Source of the DNA: UBA2336 sp049306095
Lineage (GTDB): Bacteria; Bacteroidota; Bacteroidia; Cytophagales; Cyclobacteriaceae
Direction of reading: 5' to 3'
NCBI GenBank assembly: GCA_049306095.1
Contig: JBAQPU010000051.1
Location: forward strand, 1 to 64,000
Length of the DNA stretch: 64,000 nucleotides
Shown: in pieces, positions 46,270 through 55,813 of the stretch
Position numbering within the stretch: position 1 is the first letter of the stretch
Layout: each line of letters starts with the position of its first letter
Made by a program: the position numbers and the translations under genes
The notes under the pieces: model-generated
What the model saw: only the letters and a program-made list of their open reading frames with translations
The model's database searches: none
What the model was told of the DNA's origin: nothing

Positions 46270-47384
46270 TAACGCGGAACGTATTTGTACATAATGACCG
46301 AAATAATCCCGAAGGTAATGGTTGGAATCCATACCGAAATTTGTGGTGGCATAGAACCTGCCTCCGCGAACGTCCGAAACATCATAAAGAACAGAATGAA
46401 TATAAAGGATAAAGCAAAACCCAATGCAATTTGCGATCCGGTGCCACCCCTGCTTTTTCGAGCCGAAACGATCACACCCATAAAGGTCAGAATGAAAATT
46501 GAAAAAGGTGATGCGTACCGGGAGTACTTCTCAACTTCATATTGCGCGATGCCGGCCGATCCACGTGACTTCAGGGTTTTAATATAACCGTTGAGTTCGG
46601 TAAGGGTAAGCCCATCGTACTTCCGGAAATCGTTATCAAATTCTTTTGGATCAAGATTGAGGGCGGTATCCAACGGAGTATTTTGAGTAGTGGCATTATT
46701 CAATTTGACTAAAGAATCTCTTTTATTCCCGGGTCGTTCAAAAATTGCTTCGATGTTAGTTACGTTCCAATCGTGGAGCGTCCATTTGCTTTTGGTGGTG
46801 TCCCATTCAATGCGCTTGGCCGTCAGTTTCTCTATTAACCTGCCCTGATCAAATTTTTCCAGTGTAAACGAATACCCTTTATCGGAGATGTTATTGTAAC
46901 TCTGTAAATAAAGAATAGTGTTAGGTGCCACCTGGATGTGAATGTTCCGCTGACTGGACGAGGTTTTAGGTTTGAGGTACTCCAATTCAAAAGCCAGTCG
47001 CGACTTATTGGAGTTGGGGATAATCCAGCCGTTCAACCAAAAGCTAACGGAAGCAATCAGCAACGATCCGACAAAATAGGGGAGCAATAGCCTTCTGAAA
47101 CTCATACCGCAGCTCAACATAGCAACCACTTCAGTATGGCCGGCCATGCGGGCCGTAATGAATACTGCGGCAATAAACACTGTAATAGGTGTAATGAGTC
47201 CACCAATCCATGGAAGGAAATCAGCATAGTATTGGAGTACCTGAATGAAGCCCAAATTGGCTTTAGCGTATTTATCTGTTTTTTCTGTGATGTCAATCAC
47301 CGTAATAACCGCTAACAGCAACATGACTACAAATATGTAGGTACTCAGAAATTGCCGGAGGATATAGCGATCAAGTAATTTCAT
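46269..47384 (-). CDS. LptF/LptG family LPS export permease
   Basis: 371 residues of the YjgP/YjgQ family: three helices at the N-terminus, a periplasmic beta-jellyroll (about 140-265) and three C-terminal helices. In the Lpt complex these subunits extract lipopolysaccharide from the inner membrane together with LptB. It lies directly between tgt and the DMT gene with no gaps, a compact operon. Confidence 0.92.
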   Translation of the reverse strand: MKLLDRYILRQFLSTYIFVVMLLLAVITVIDITEKTDKYAKANLGFIQVLQYYADFLPWIGGLITPITVFIAAVFITARMAGHTEVVAMLSCGMSFRRLLLPYFVGSLLIASVSFWLNGWIIPNSNKSRLAFELEYLKPKTSSSQRNIHIQVAPNTILYLQSYNNISDKGYSFTLEKFDQGRLIEKLTAKRIEWDTTKSKWTLHDWNVTNIEAIFERPGNKRDSLVKLNNATTQNTPLDTALNLDPKEFDNDFRKYDGLTLTELNGYIKTLKSRGSAGIAQYEVEKYSRYASPFSIFILTFMGVIVSARKSRGGTGSQIALGFALSFIFILFFMMFRTFAEAGSMPPQISVWIPTITFGIISVIMYKYVPR

Positions 47385-48515
47385 TTACAGTCGGGCAGAT
47401 ACTTTTTTAACCATCGAATTTTTCCAATCGGCAAACGTGTTGTTCAAAATTTGTTTTCGGGCCTCTTTCACCAACCAAAGATAGAACGTGAGGTTGTGTA
47501 TGGAAGCAATTTGCGCGCCTAAAATCTCCTTGTTAATAATAAGATGACGCAAATAAGCCTTCGAATAAAACGTACTGGAGTATCCTCCAAGTCCGGCATC
47601 AATAGGCGAGAGGTCATCCTTCCACTTTTCATTCCGAATGTTGATGATTCCTTGTGTGGTAAACAGCATGCCGTTGCGCGCATTGCGGGTAGGCATCACG
47701 CAATCAAACATATCGATACCCAGGGCAATGCATTCCAGGATGTTTTCAGGGGTACCCACACCCATCAGGTAACGGGGCTTGTTGGCCGGTAAAATTTTAC
47801 ACACCACCTCCGTCATTTCATACATCATATCGTGTGGCTCACCTACCGATAACCCGCCAATGGCATTGCCATCCTGATGTTGAGAGGCAATAAATTCAGC
47901 CGATTGAATGCGCAGGTCTTTATACACACTTCCCTGTACGATCGGGAAAAGCGTTTGTTCATATCCGTAAAGCGGTTGGGTGTTTTTGATCCGGTCAACA
48001 CATCGCTGAAGCCATTGATGTGTAATCATCAGCGATTTCTTCGCGTAGGTATAATCGCACGGATAGGGTGTGCATTCATCGAGTGCCATGATAATATCGG
48101 CACCGATTGAACGCTGAATGTCCATTACGTTTTCCGGAGTGAAAATATGTTTCGAGCCATCGATGTGCGATTTGAACGTTACACCTTCATCATTAATCTT
48201 GCGATTTTCTGACAGCGAGTATACCTGGTAACCACCGCTGTCGGTAAGGATCGGTTTTTTCCATCCATTGAACCGATGAAGGCCGCCTGCTTTTTCGAGC
48301 AGGGGAGTGCCCGGCCGCAGGTACAAATGGTAGGTGTTGCCTAAAATGATTTGGGCTTGTACATCCTGTTCGAGTTCTCGTTGATGAACAGCCTTAACGG
48401 TTCCGGCTGTACCCACCGGCATGAAAATGGGTGTTTCAATATCGCCATGTGCGGTGTGTACAACACCGGCCCGGGCAGAGGATTTTGAATCGTTGGCAGG
48501 TAGGGTAAATTTCAC
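47385..48515 (-). CDS. tgt: tRNA-guanine transglycosylase lacking the zinc cysteines
   Basis: Exchanges guanine 34 of tRNA for preQ1 on the way to queuosine. From the GTG at 48515 (VKFTLPAN) it has 376 residues. The nucleophile and base-binding aspartates are visible (D92 in TDSGGYQ, D271 in FDCVMPTRNARNG). The usual zinc ligands of bacterial Tgt are three cysteines and one histidine. Here the aligned positions are L309, G311 and S314, while H340 remains. The frame is otherwise full-length and aligned without gaps. An earlier TTG at 48536 is possible. Confidence 0.93.
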   Translation of the reverse strand: MKFTLPANDSKSSARAGVVHTAHGDIETPIFMPVGTAGTVKAVHQRELEQDVQAQIILGNTYHLYLRPGTPLLEKAGGLHRFNGWKKPILTDSGGYQVYSLSENRKINDEGVTFKSHIDGSKHIFTPENVMDIQRSIGADIIMALDECTPYPCDYTYAKKSLMITHQWLQRCVDRIKNTQPLYGYEQTLFPIVQGSVYKDLRIQSAEFIASQHQDGNAIGGLSVGEPHDMMYEMTEVVCKILPANKPRYLMGVGTPENILECIALGIDMFDCVMPTRNARNGMLFTTQGIINIRNEKWKDDLSPIDAGLGGYSSTFYSKAYLRHLIINKEILGAQIASIHNLTFYLWLVKEARKQILNNTFADWKNSMVKKVSARL

Positions 48516-48610
48516 GACCTGTAAATAAGCCGACAAAAATAACTGAATTCGTAATCATTACAGTCAACCAAGTTTTTTAGCATCAACATTCGCACGAAAG
48601 TCACGTCAAT

Positions 48611-48647
48611 AAAAAAAGAGAGCCGGGTTTCTCCGCTCTCCTTTTTT
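48611..48647 (-). terminator. terminator of the S10 peptidase gene
   Basis: A-rich 13-nt stem (48611-48623 and 48635-48647) with one mismatch, core GAGAGC/GCTCTC, followed by T's on the minus strand. It lies 16 nt past the stop. Confidence 0.8.
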
Positions 48648-48663
48648 GTGAAGAAGTATCGTT

Positions 48664-50136
48664 TTAATACTTAGCTGGTACGCCTTTTCCGGGGGTAGAT
48701 TTCAGAATGAACTCGCGAATGTGCTCGTTGGAATTGGCCAGGTCTTCGGCACGCAGGTACATCATGTGTCCGCTTCGATATCCTTTAAACGACAAACGAT
48801 CTTTCATTTTTCCGCTCGGGTCCAGTTGCCACATCGAATATTTGGCATCAAAGTAGGTGGTGGCACCATCGTAATAGCCCGATTGAAACATAACATGTAG
48901 GTAGGGATTTTCGGCCATCGCAAGGCGAAGTTTCTCACCGGTGTTATCGCCAGTGTTGTCCCAAGGATGCACATCACCAAACATGTTGTATTTTATATCT
49001 GTTTTATATTTCAGCACATCGCGTAAATAATAATTGATTGCCGGAGTAAAAGAGTGTAACCAGGAAGTGAGTTCGGCACTATAATCAGGAGATGTGCCTG
49101 TTTCAATTTTGTCGATGCCGAGGTAGCGTGAATCCAGTCGGCCTATTGTTAAACCCTTTTTGCGCAAAAGTTCTTTCCAGAAAAACTGGGCGGAAACCAC
49201 GAGGTTGTTTTGCATAAATATTTCTTCTGAAATTCCTGAATAGTAGGACATCCGGGCCGCAATTTTTTTCTTCTCAGCGACATCAATAAATCCTCCCTTG
49301 CTAATGGCAGGGATTACTTCCTGGATAGTAAAGTTTTCAGCCTCTGGAAGAATGGCTTCCAAATCTTTTTGTTGCAAATCCGCAGGGAGAGCTTTGTGAT
49401 ACCAGGCGGCCGCGGTAAAATAAGGAAGCGACAGGGCATCATTGACGGGACCTTCCCGCTTAATGCCAATTTCTGTTGGTGATACCAGAATGACTCCGTT
49501 CAAATACATCCAGTGATTGTTCTGTAATTCCAGCGCCAGGCCCGACACGCGTGTGGTGCCATAGCTTTCTCCTATTAAATATTTAGGTGAAGTCCAGCGG
49601 CCGTTTCGCGAAACAAAAGTGTTGAGCCACTCACCGAGGTACTTGATATCGGCATTAACACCAAAGAATACAGATCGCTCTGCTTTTGGATCTAAAATCC
49701 TGGAGAAACCGGTGTTCACCGGGTCGATAAAAACAATATCAGCCACATCTAAAACAGAGTGTGGATTATCACGAACTCCGTAAGGCTGAACCGGATAACC
49801 CTCGTTATCGATGTTCAGTATTTTTGGTCCGGTGTACGCTACGTGCATCCAAACAGAAGCAGAACCGGGGCCTCCGTTGAATGACATGATCAATGGGCGC
49901 TTACTTTTATCGTTTACATCAGTGCGTTCGTAATACGTATAAAAGAGTGAAGCAATAACTTTTCCGTCTTTATCCCACACGGGTTGTGTGCCGGCCGTTA
50001 CTTTGTATGGAACTACCTTTCCTTTAATGGTAACCTGGTTAGTGCTTACCACGGATGACTCTGCCTGCAAAGTGCGATCCTGCGAAAATGTTGGTGTGAT
50101 AACAATCAGCACCAGTAGAAGCGAAATGAATCTCAT
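48664..50136 (-). CDS. exported serine carboxypeptidase-like (S10) hydrolase
   Basis: About 490 residues with a signal peptide (MRFISLLLVLIVITPTFSQ). The alpha/beta hydrolase triad of the S10 family is visible: the serine in IGESYGTTR, an aspartate in YYDGATTYFD and a histidine in YRSGHMMYLR. The NGGPGSAS oxyanion segment is also present. Probably a secreted carboxypeptidase. It is the first gene after a decayed DUF2007 region, separated by about 170 nt with no feature seen. Confidence 0.87.
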   Translation of the reverse strand: MRFISLLLVLIVITPTFSQDRTLQAESSVVSTNQVTIKGKVVPYKVTAGTQPVWDKDGKVIASLFYTYYERTDVNDKSKRPLIMSFNGGPGSASVWMHVAYTGPKILNIDNEGYPVQPYGVRDNPHSVLDVADIVFIDPVNTGFSRILDPKAERSVFFGVNADIKYLGEWLNTFVSRNGRWTSPKYLIGESYGTTRVSGLALELQNNHWMYLNGVILVSPTEIGIKREGPVNDALSLPYFTAAAWYHKALPADLQQKDLEAILPEAENFTIQEVIPAISKGGFIDVAEKKKIAARMSYYSGISEEIFMQNNLVVSAQFFWKELLRKKGLTIGRLDSRYLGIDKIETGTSPDYSAELTSWLHSFTPAINYYLRDVLKYKTDIKYNMFGDVHPWDNTGDNTGEKLRLAMAENPYLHVMFQSGYYDGATTYFDAKYSMWQLDPSGKMKDRLSFKGYRSGHMMYLRAEDLANSNEHIREFILKSTPGKGVPAKY

Positions 50137-50307
50137 AAGTAGATATGGTTTAATTATCCTTAATTTCAATTCCTCAACCTACATTCTTTTAAAGGAATTC
50201 TCAATACACTTTTGAAAACGGACTTCTTTAGGTACAAGTGGTAAAAAGAGCAGTGTCATTTTACCGGAGGAAGAGACAGAAATCGTTTGTGCGGAATCGC
50301 ATTGGTC

Positions 50308-50699
50308 TTAAAATTCATGACGGCAATTCTGGCACCGATAAACCTTTGGTAATGGAAGGAAAGTCAGGAAGAAGCTGAACAGAAAATAATTAATACGTTA
50401 TTCGGTTTTTCCGTTTGTTCAATTTTAACATTGATGGATCGGCAACGGGGACATTCTGTTGTGGTACTCAGATCGGCTACTTATTCATTCAAAATCTTAT
50501 CGGCCTGATCCTGATCACTACTGAAAATATGCAGCCGCACACCAAACAAAACAGTGTTTTGCAAGGGATACAGGTTGGTCAGGTTTTCTTCTGTTAGAAA
50601 ACAGGGTATACCGTAGGCATCTAATTTTGTTTTGGCAAGGTTGGCATCAATAGAGTTGTCGAACCGTTTATAAACGATGATTTCATCAGACTCTTCCAT
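50308..50699 (-). pseudogene. DUF2007 protein gene with decayed zinc-ribbon/membrane tail
   Basis: The frame from ATG 50699 reads 72 residues of a DUF2007 domain (signal transduction-like ACT-shaped fold) and stops at TAA (50481-50483). Reading on past the stop in the same frame gives CPRCRSINVKIEQ, a zinc-knuckle start. Shifting one frame further on gives a hydrophobic segment (NYFLFSFFLTFLPLP) and then CQNCRHEF before a stop at 50308. Together this is the expected DUF2007-ribbon-membrane-ribbon design, interrupted by one stop and one frameshift. The N-terminal domain may still be made. Confidence 0.65.
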
Positions 50700-50738
50700 G
50701 CGCAGGCTGAACTAAATTTATTTTAGTAAGTTAGTAAA

Positions 50739-53483
50739 ATGTACAGGCTTTTGATCTTCTTTCTTTTGTTGTCTGCGATTACGAAGGCACAAACCCTTAC
50801 AGAAACGCAGCAAAAAGCGTTGAACCAATACATGGAATTAGCTAACCGTTCGGCAGAAGAAGTGACGGCCATCGGAAATTCCCTCAGGTCAATCTACGAG
50901 GAGACCCAACGGTACAGGAAGGATAAGCGCGGCAGGATGAGGGCATATGTTTGTCCTGCTGAGGTGGATGAAACAATTCCGGCAGCCAGCCAGGTTCTGG
51001 GAAATGAAGGCGCAGCGCTTCAGGCAAAATCAAAGGCATTAGTTGAGAAATGGAAAGCACTGGATGAAAAATGTAAAGCAGTTGAAATTTATTTCCGGTT
51101 AGAAGATTTCCAACGCGATGATTTCAAAGGATTTGATGCGTTGGTCGCAGACATTCTGAAGTTGATTAAGGAATACCGCACCGTGCAGGATCAGTTGACT
51201 GAGCAGGCTGAAAAAGCATTTTATAAACTTCAGCCTCACAACGAGGTGAATGCGTACCATGTAGCCGCGAAACGGATGCGCGAGCAAATTAAACGCGAAA
51301 AGAACGTTCTGGATCTTTGGACCTGTAACCTGAATGAGAGAACACACACCGGGTGGCCGGTGGAAAAAATTCAGCAGCACGTCCTTGAAAACGATAAGCA
51401 AATTGAACTTCTCGGGCAACGCAAACCCACGGTGAAATACCCGGCATCATCAATGTATTCTTCGTTTATTGAAGGCCTTCTTTCTTTGCAGGCAACGAAA
51501 CGCAACGGTATTGATGAGTATACCTATGAAAAACGAACATCGGATAAGCACAGCAACGATGTGTACTTTAGTTTGATCAACTATTATAATGGCGTGCTCA
51601 TAGCCGATTTTAACACATTTTCAAAATTTGCCCTGCAGGATGGTTATCGCGGAATGTATGCCCCGTTGTATGTGCCAGCTTTTGAAATCCGCACCGAGAA
51701 AAAGGAGATTAAAGTTGAGATCGTTCCTTACCAGGAAATAAACCGGACTCCGTTCTCCGTGGTAGCGGCTGCTGTGCCTGTTTCCAATGCCGTGTTTAAA
51801 TCGCTCAGCAACTATGTTGATTACATCAATGAAGGTATGCGGCAGATTCATATCATGATGCAGCCTATGCGAAACCTGAACGGCTCGGCTATGCATGGGA
51901 AAATTTCGCTGAAAGAAGGAAAGAAAGCTTCACTCTACTATTACTATAAAGATTTCCAGCTGCCCGTAACATTGTTTGAACAAACAAGAGCCGAAAGCAA
52001 TGCGTTGCCGGTGGCGTACCGTAAGTCGCTGAATGAGCAGGTGGAGGTATTGCATAGCATGTTGTCGGAAATTAATCAATGGAGTAATCGTTTACTGGCC
52101 GCTGATGCAGAAAAGAACCTGGCCAGCGACAGCCTTGAGTTTGCGTATGGTGCGATTAAGCGATTCGCTGAATTAGCGGAAGCATTTGACATCCGAAAAG
52201 AGCAACTGTATACCGATGTGCGGTCGATCTATGATTCCTACCGTATGGCTGATGCTAAAAATTCATGGAATGTTTCCGGCACTGCCTTGTTGAACATGGT
52301 AAACCTCGACCGCCAGGAATTGTTTCAGGCAAAAGAATACTTTCATGGTGATTCATCCTATCAGCCGGCTACGCAAAAAATTGATGAGCAATGGCGCGCG
52401 CTCGTAACAAATGAGTTCACCAATCTTAAAGGAATACAGAAACTTGGGCGGTATAATGGCAACTGCCCGTACTCACCGTACGAAGATATCGCCAAGTACT
52501 CTCAGCTCTTCAGTGAAAATGTTAAACAGATCAGGACAAAGCAAGTGAGCGATGTTAACCGACATCCTTATAATTCTCTTATCTACACTTATAATCAAAG
52601 CATAGCAGAAGAGTTTAACCGCTTTGCGCAACTGTCACCGGTTCCCTTATTGAAAGTAGTTAACCAGATGGAATTATTTGTGATACGCTATCCCGATTGG
52701 TCACAGGTGAAGAATCAACCGGTTGTTGTTCCTGTGGTCAGGCCCGAAATGCATCAGGAAATTGTGAACCCTGAAAAACATCAGGTGGCAATTGACCCTT
52801 CAGGACGTGTCATCCATGATACGGTAAGGGTCACCGACATTATTCGGATCGAAACCATCCGGCAGGATACCGTGTACATCGAAAAGCGTGATACGGTCTA
52901 TGTTACCGCTGCGGGCGAAAATATGATGTCGATGGAGGGCTATGCGACCAATAATATGGTGCTGTTGTTGGATGTGTCCGGATCGATGAACACATCCGAC
53001 AAATTACCCTTGCTGAAAAAATCTGTGCTGCTCTTATTGAAAATGATGCGCCCCGAAGACGAGGTTTCAATCGTCACGTATTCGGGTAAAGCAAAAGTCG
53101 CTTTACAACCCGTCTCCTTTAAAGAAGAAGAAAAAATTAAAAAGGTGATTGAACGGTTAAAGCCTGAAGGAAAAACGGATGGAAATGCCGGCATTACGCT
53201 GGCGTATGAAGTAGCCGATGAAAATTATATTCGGGGTGGTAACAATCGAATTATTTTAGCGACAGATGGGGAGTTTCCTATGAGTGAAGAATCTGTTGCA
53301 CTGGTGAAAAAATTTGCCGGAGAGGACATCTTTATTTCTGTTTTTAACTTTGGAAAGGCAGCCCAATCGGCAAAAAACCTGCAACGCCTGGCCGCCCTGG
53401 GTAAGGGCAATTATGAACACATTACCCGTGAGAATGTGGATACTAAACTGATTTCTGAAGCGAAAGCAAAAAGAAAAAAATGA
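50739..53483 (+). CDS. exported protein with C-terminal von Willebrand A domain
   Basis: 914 residues. A signal peptide (1-18) precedes a long alpha-helical, coiled-coil-rich region (about 20-690) without recognised domains. A linker of DTV repeats (HDTVRV, QDTVYIEK, RDTVYVTA; about 685-735) leads into a vWA domain from residue 738 with a MIDAS: DVSGSM (745-750), GKTDGN and a downstream aspartate in ATDGEFP. The vWA domain should bind a protein partner with a divalent ion. It is directly upstream of the ECF sigma genes. The ATG at 50739 is 40 nt from the divergent DUF2007 start. Confidence 0.82.
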   Translation: MYRLLIFFLLLSAITKAQTLTETQQKALNQYMELANRSAEEVTAIGNSLRSIYEETQRYRKDKRGRMRAYVCPAEVDETIPAASQVLGNEGAALQAKSKALVEKWKALDEKCKAVEIYFRLEDFQRDDFKGFDALVADILKLIKEYRTVQDQLTEQAEKAFYKLQPHNEVNAYHVAAKRMREQIKREKNVLDLWTCNLNERTHTGWPVEKIQQHVLENDKQIELLGQRKPTVKYPASSMYSSFIEGLLSLQATKRNGIDEYTYEKRTSDKHSNDVYFSLINYYNGVLIADFNTFSKFALQDGYRGMYAPLYVPAFEIRTEKKEIKVEIVPYQEINRTPFSVVAAAVPVSNAVFKSLSNYVDYINEGMRQIHIMMQPMRNLNGSAMHGKISLKEGKKASLYYYYKDFQLPVTLFEQTRAESNALPVAYRKSLNEQVEVLHSMLSEINQWSNRLLAADAEKNLASDSLEFAYGAIKRFAELAEAFDIRKEQLYTDVRSIYDSYRMADAKNSWNVSGTALLNMVNLDRQELFQAKEYFHGDSSYQPATQKIDEQWRALVTNEFTNLKGIQKLGRYNGNCPYSPYEDIAKYSQLFSENVKQIRTKQVSDVNRHPYNSLIYTYNQSIAEEFNRFAQLSPVPLLKVVNQMELFVIRYPDWSQVKNQPVVVPVVRPEMHQEIVNPEKHQVAIDPSGRVIHDTVRVTDIIRIETIRQDTVYIEKRDTVYVTAAGENMMSMEGYATNNMVLLLDVSGSMNTSDKLPLLKKSVLLLLKMMRPEDEVSIVTYSGKAKVALQPVSFKEEEKIKKVIERLKPEGKTDGNAGITLAYEVADENYIRGGNNRIILATDGEFPMSEESVALVKKFAGEDIFISVFNFGKAAQSAKNLQRLAALGKGNYEHITRENVDTKLISEAKAKRKK

Positions 53484-53556
53484 CGGTGGACGCCAGATTT
53501 GAGGATTTAAATTTTTGAATTTGACCTGCTGCCTGTAAATAAATATTTCATTCACG

Positions 53557-53582
53557 TGTAACATCATTCCAGCGCCCTCGTC
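53557..53582 (+). promoter_or_regulatory. candidate ECF-type promoter of the sigma factor operon
   Basis: TGTAAC (53557-53562) and CGTC (53579-53582) are separated by 16 bp, which is the shape of many ECF sigma promoters (-35 GTAAC-like, -10 CGTC). The start codon of the sigma gene is 19 bp further on, at 53602. The motif suggests autoregulation. The expected transcription start would be near 53590. Confidence 0.45.
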
Positions 53583-53601
53583 TGGTATTTGGATTTAACG
53601 A

Positions 53602-54114
53602 ATGAACTTGGAAGCTTTTCAAACCCGCGTTCTCCCTGCTAAAAACAAGCTTTTTCGCTTTGCCCTGCGAATGCTGGGCAATGATGACGATGCGAAAGAT
53701 GTCGTACAGGAGGTGCTGATCAGGGTTTGGAATGGGCGGGACCAAATGGATCAGATCCAAAACATGGAAGCCTGGTGCATGCGGATTACCCGCAACCTTT
53801 CGCTGGATAAACTAAGGGCAATGCAGCGAAAGGGGACTGAATCGCTTGATAAAAGCTTTGATGTTCATCATGCCGATGTAACACCCGATGTAAAAACCGA
53901 ATTAGGTGAAAGTATGCAACACGTTAGTCAATTGATAGCCGAACTGCCTGAAAAACAGCGGCAGGTTATTCACCTTCGTGATGTAGAAGGTTACACGTAC
54001 AATGAAATATGCGACATTCTGGAACTGGACATGAACCAGGTAAAAGTAAGCCTGTTCAGAGCCAGAAATGCCGTGAGGGAAAAACTTTTGAAGATCAATG
54101 CGTATGGACTCTAA
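53602..54114 (+). CDS. ECF RNA polymerase sigma factor
   Basis: 170 residues with sigma-70 region 2 (about 20-90, containing DDDAKDVVQEVLIRVW and an RITRNLSLDKLR segment) and region 4 (about 115-165, LPEKQRQVIHLRDVEGYTYNEI with a helix-turn-helix). It is a group IV (ECF) factor and drives a small regulon. It overlaps the downstream gene by 17 nt. Confidence 0.95.
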   Translation: MNLEAFQTRVLPAKNKLFRFALRMLGNDDDAKDVVQEVLIRVWNGRDQMDQIQNMEAWCMRITRNLSLDKLRAMQRKGTESLDKSFDVHHADVTPDVKTELGESMQHVSQLIAELPEKQRQVIHLRDVEGYTYNEICDILELDMNQVKVSLFRARNAVREKLLKINAYGL

Positions 54115-54604
54115 ACAACTAGAAGAATTACTGCAGAAATACTGGGATTGCGAAACCTCCTTAGAGGAAGAGCAACAACTGCACTCCTATTTCAGCAGTG
54201 GCAATGTACCGGAGCAGCTAAAAGAAACTGCATCACTTTTTAAATACTTTGACCTTCAGAAAAAAAAGTCTGTGAATGATCAGTTTGGCAGTATGGTATT
54301 GGAAAAAATTAAACCGAAGGGGAGGGTAACAAATTTGTGGCAGATCGGTCTTCGTATTGCAGCGGGTGTTGCGGTATTGGCGGCAGCTATCTTTTTCGTG
54401 AGAGAAGAAATCAGGAAAGACGATGCACTAGCCGTTGAAGATACCTTCGATGATCCACAAAAGGCACTGGAAGAAACTAAAAAAGCTTTTTTGATTATCT
54501 CAAAAGGGTTTGGAAAAGCCGAGCACGAAGCGAAGAAAATAAACATGTTAAACGAAGCAAAAGATAAGATTCAAACAAAAGAAAATAGTAAAACAGAACT
54601 TTAA
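54098..54604 (+). CDS. putative anti-sigma factor, single-pass
   Basis: 168 residues with an acidic N-terminal cytoplasmic segment containing a W-D-C-E-T-S-L-E-E-E pattern (LLQKYWDCETSLEEEQQL), one membrane helix (about 82-102) and a charged C-terminal tail. The position right after an ECF sigma gene and the N-terminal anti-sigma-like helix support this. The start is ATG 54098 or 54104. Confidence 0.75.
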   Translation: MRMDSKQLEELLQKYWDCETSLEEEQQLHSYFSSGNVPEQLKETASLFKYFDLQKKKSVNDQFGSMVLEKIKPKGRVTNLWQIGLRIAAGVAVLAAAIFFVREEIRKDDALAVEDTFDDPQKALEETKKAFLIISKGFGKAEHEAKKINMLNEAKDKIQTKENSKTEL

Positions 54605-54616
54605 GAAAGAAATAAT

Positions 54617-55150
54617 ATGAAAAAGATAGTTGTAATTTTAATTGTAATGGCTGTGGGTACGGGAGTGTATGCACAGGGTGAAGCGGTGAGCAAGTTTTTT
54701 TCGAAGTATGCAGCCGATGAGTCGTTTACAACGGCCACCATCTCCAGTAAAATGTTCAGCCTGATTACCAACATGGACGTTCAAACCCCGGAAGACAAAG
54801 AGCTTGTTAGTGCAATCAGTAAATTGAAAGGGTTGAAAGTTTTGGGTAAGGAGAATTCAAGCGATGCCCGTTCGTTGTACAAAGAGGCGTATGCCCTTGT
54901 GTCCTCCAAGGAATATGAAGAATTAATGTCGGTGCGGGATAAAGATAAAGACATGAAATTTTATATCCGTGAAGCTGGCGGTAAGATCAATGAGCTGATT
55001 ATGGTCATGGGAGGAGCCGATGATTTCATGTTGCTCAGCATCTATGGTGAGATCGATCTGAAGGCGATATCCCGCATTGGCCGAAAAATGGACGTGGATG
55101 GATTAGAGCAATTGGAAAAAATTAACGGCCACGAGAACAAGAAAAATTAA
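54617..55150 (+). CDS. DUF4252 exported protein, copy 1
   Basis: 177 residues with a signal peptide (MKKIVVILIVMAVGTGVYAQ) and a DUF4252 domain. DUF4252 genes are typically linked to ECF sigma factors in Bacteroidota. It is 12 nt after the anti-sigma gene. Confidence 0.85.
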   Translation: MKKIVVILIVMAVGTGVYAQGEAVSKFFSKYAADESFTTATISSKMFSLITNMDVQTPEDKELVSAISKLKGLKVLGKENSSDARSLYKEAYALVSSKEYEELMSVRDKDKDMKFYIREAGGKINELIMVMGGADDFMLLSIYGEIDLKAISRIGRKMDVDGLEQLEKINGHENKKN

Positions 55151-55173
55151 AACCGGCCTTTAATCCGGAGTGA

Positions 55174-55205
55174 GCATCGGGGTAACCAACACCCCGATGC
55201 TTACG
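55174..55205 (+). terminator. terminator between the two DUF4252 genes
   Basis: A perfect 10-bp stem GCATCGGGGT / ACCCCGATGC (55174-55183 and 55191-55200) is followed by TTACGTTTTT. It sits in the 83-bp gap and may attenuate or end the sigma operon. Confidence 0.75.
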
Positions 55206-55233
55206 TTTTTATAAACATTATTTTTAACCAGCC

Positions 55234-55761
55234 ATGCAAAAACTTATCACTCTCTGTATGATTGTTTTCAGTACCACTGCTTTCGCTCAAAGCAAGGCTA
55301 CTGAAGCCCTCCAGATCAAGTACACCGATTCGCGCGCGCTATTCTTTTACAACAATACCTTGCGCATGCTGAATCAAACAGAAGACAAAGCCTACGATGA
55401 ATTGATTAAGGATATTGAGAAAATGAAATTTCTGATGATCGATAAGCCTTCCGCCTTTACAAGTTCAGATTATAAAAAAATTGTGAGCAGCTATAAGGGA
55501 GATGCCTTTGAAGGAATTATGACCAGCCGGTACCAGGGAAAAAATTTCGATGTATTTCTGAAAGAGTCAGGAGGAAAGACAAAAGGAATGGTTGTTCTGG
55601 TCAATGATTCATCCAGCCTGTATGTGCTGGATATCGTGGGCAGCATTGCGCTGGATAAAGTAACCTCGTTGTATAAAGCTTTTGGTGAAACCTCCGATAT
55701 TCAATCGCAAATAGAAAAATTTGTCCATAAGCCAGCGGGTAAGAAAGACGATGACGACTAA
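55234..55761 (+). CDS. DUF4252 exported protein, copy 2
   Basis: 175 residues with a signal peptide (ends TAFAQ), related to copy 1 along the DUF4252 fold, with an acidic C-terminus (KKDDDD). The two copies are arranged in tandem, separated by a hairpin. Confidence 0.8.
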   Translation: MQKLITLCMIVFSTTAFAQSKATEALQIKYTDSRALFFYNNTLRMLNQTEDKAYDELIKDIEKMKFLMIDKPSAFTSSDYKKIVSSYKGDAFEGIMTSRYQGKNFDVFLKESGGKTKGMVVLVNDSSSLYVLDIVGSIALDKVTSLYKAFGETSDIQSQIEKFVHKPAGKKDDDD

Positions 55762-55813
55762 CTTGTTTTGTGAAATTGCGTTAATACCTTCGTCTGTTTA
55801 ATCTGCAAATACC

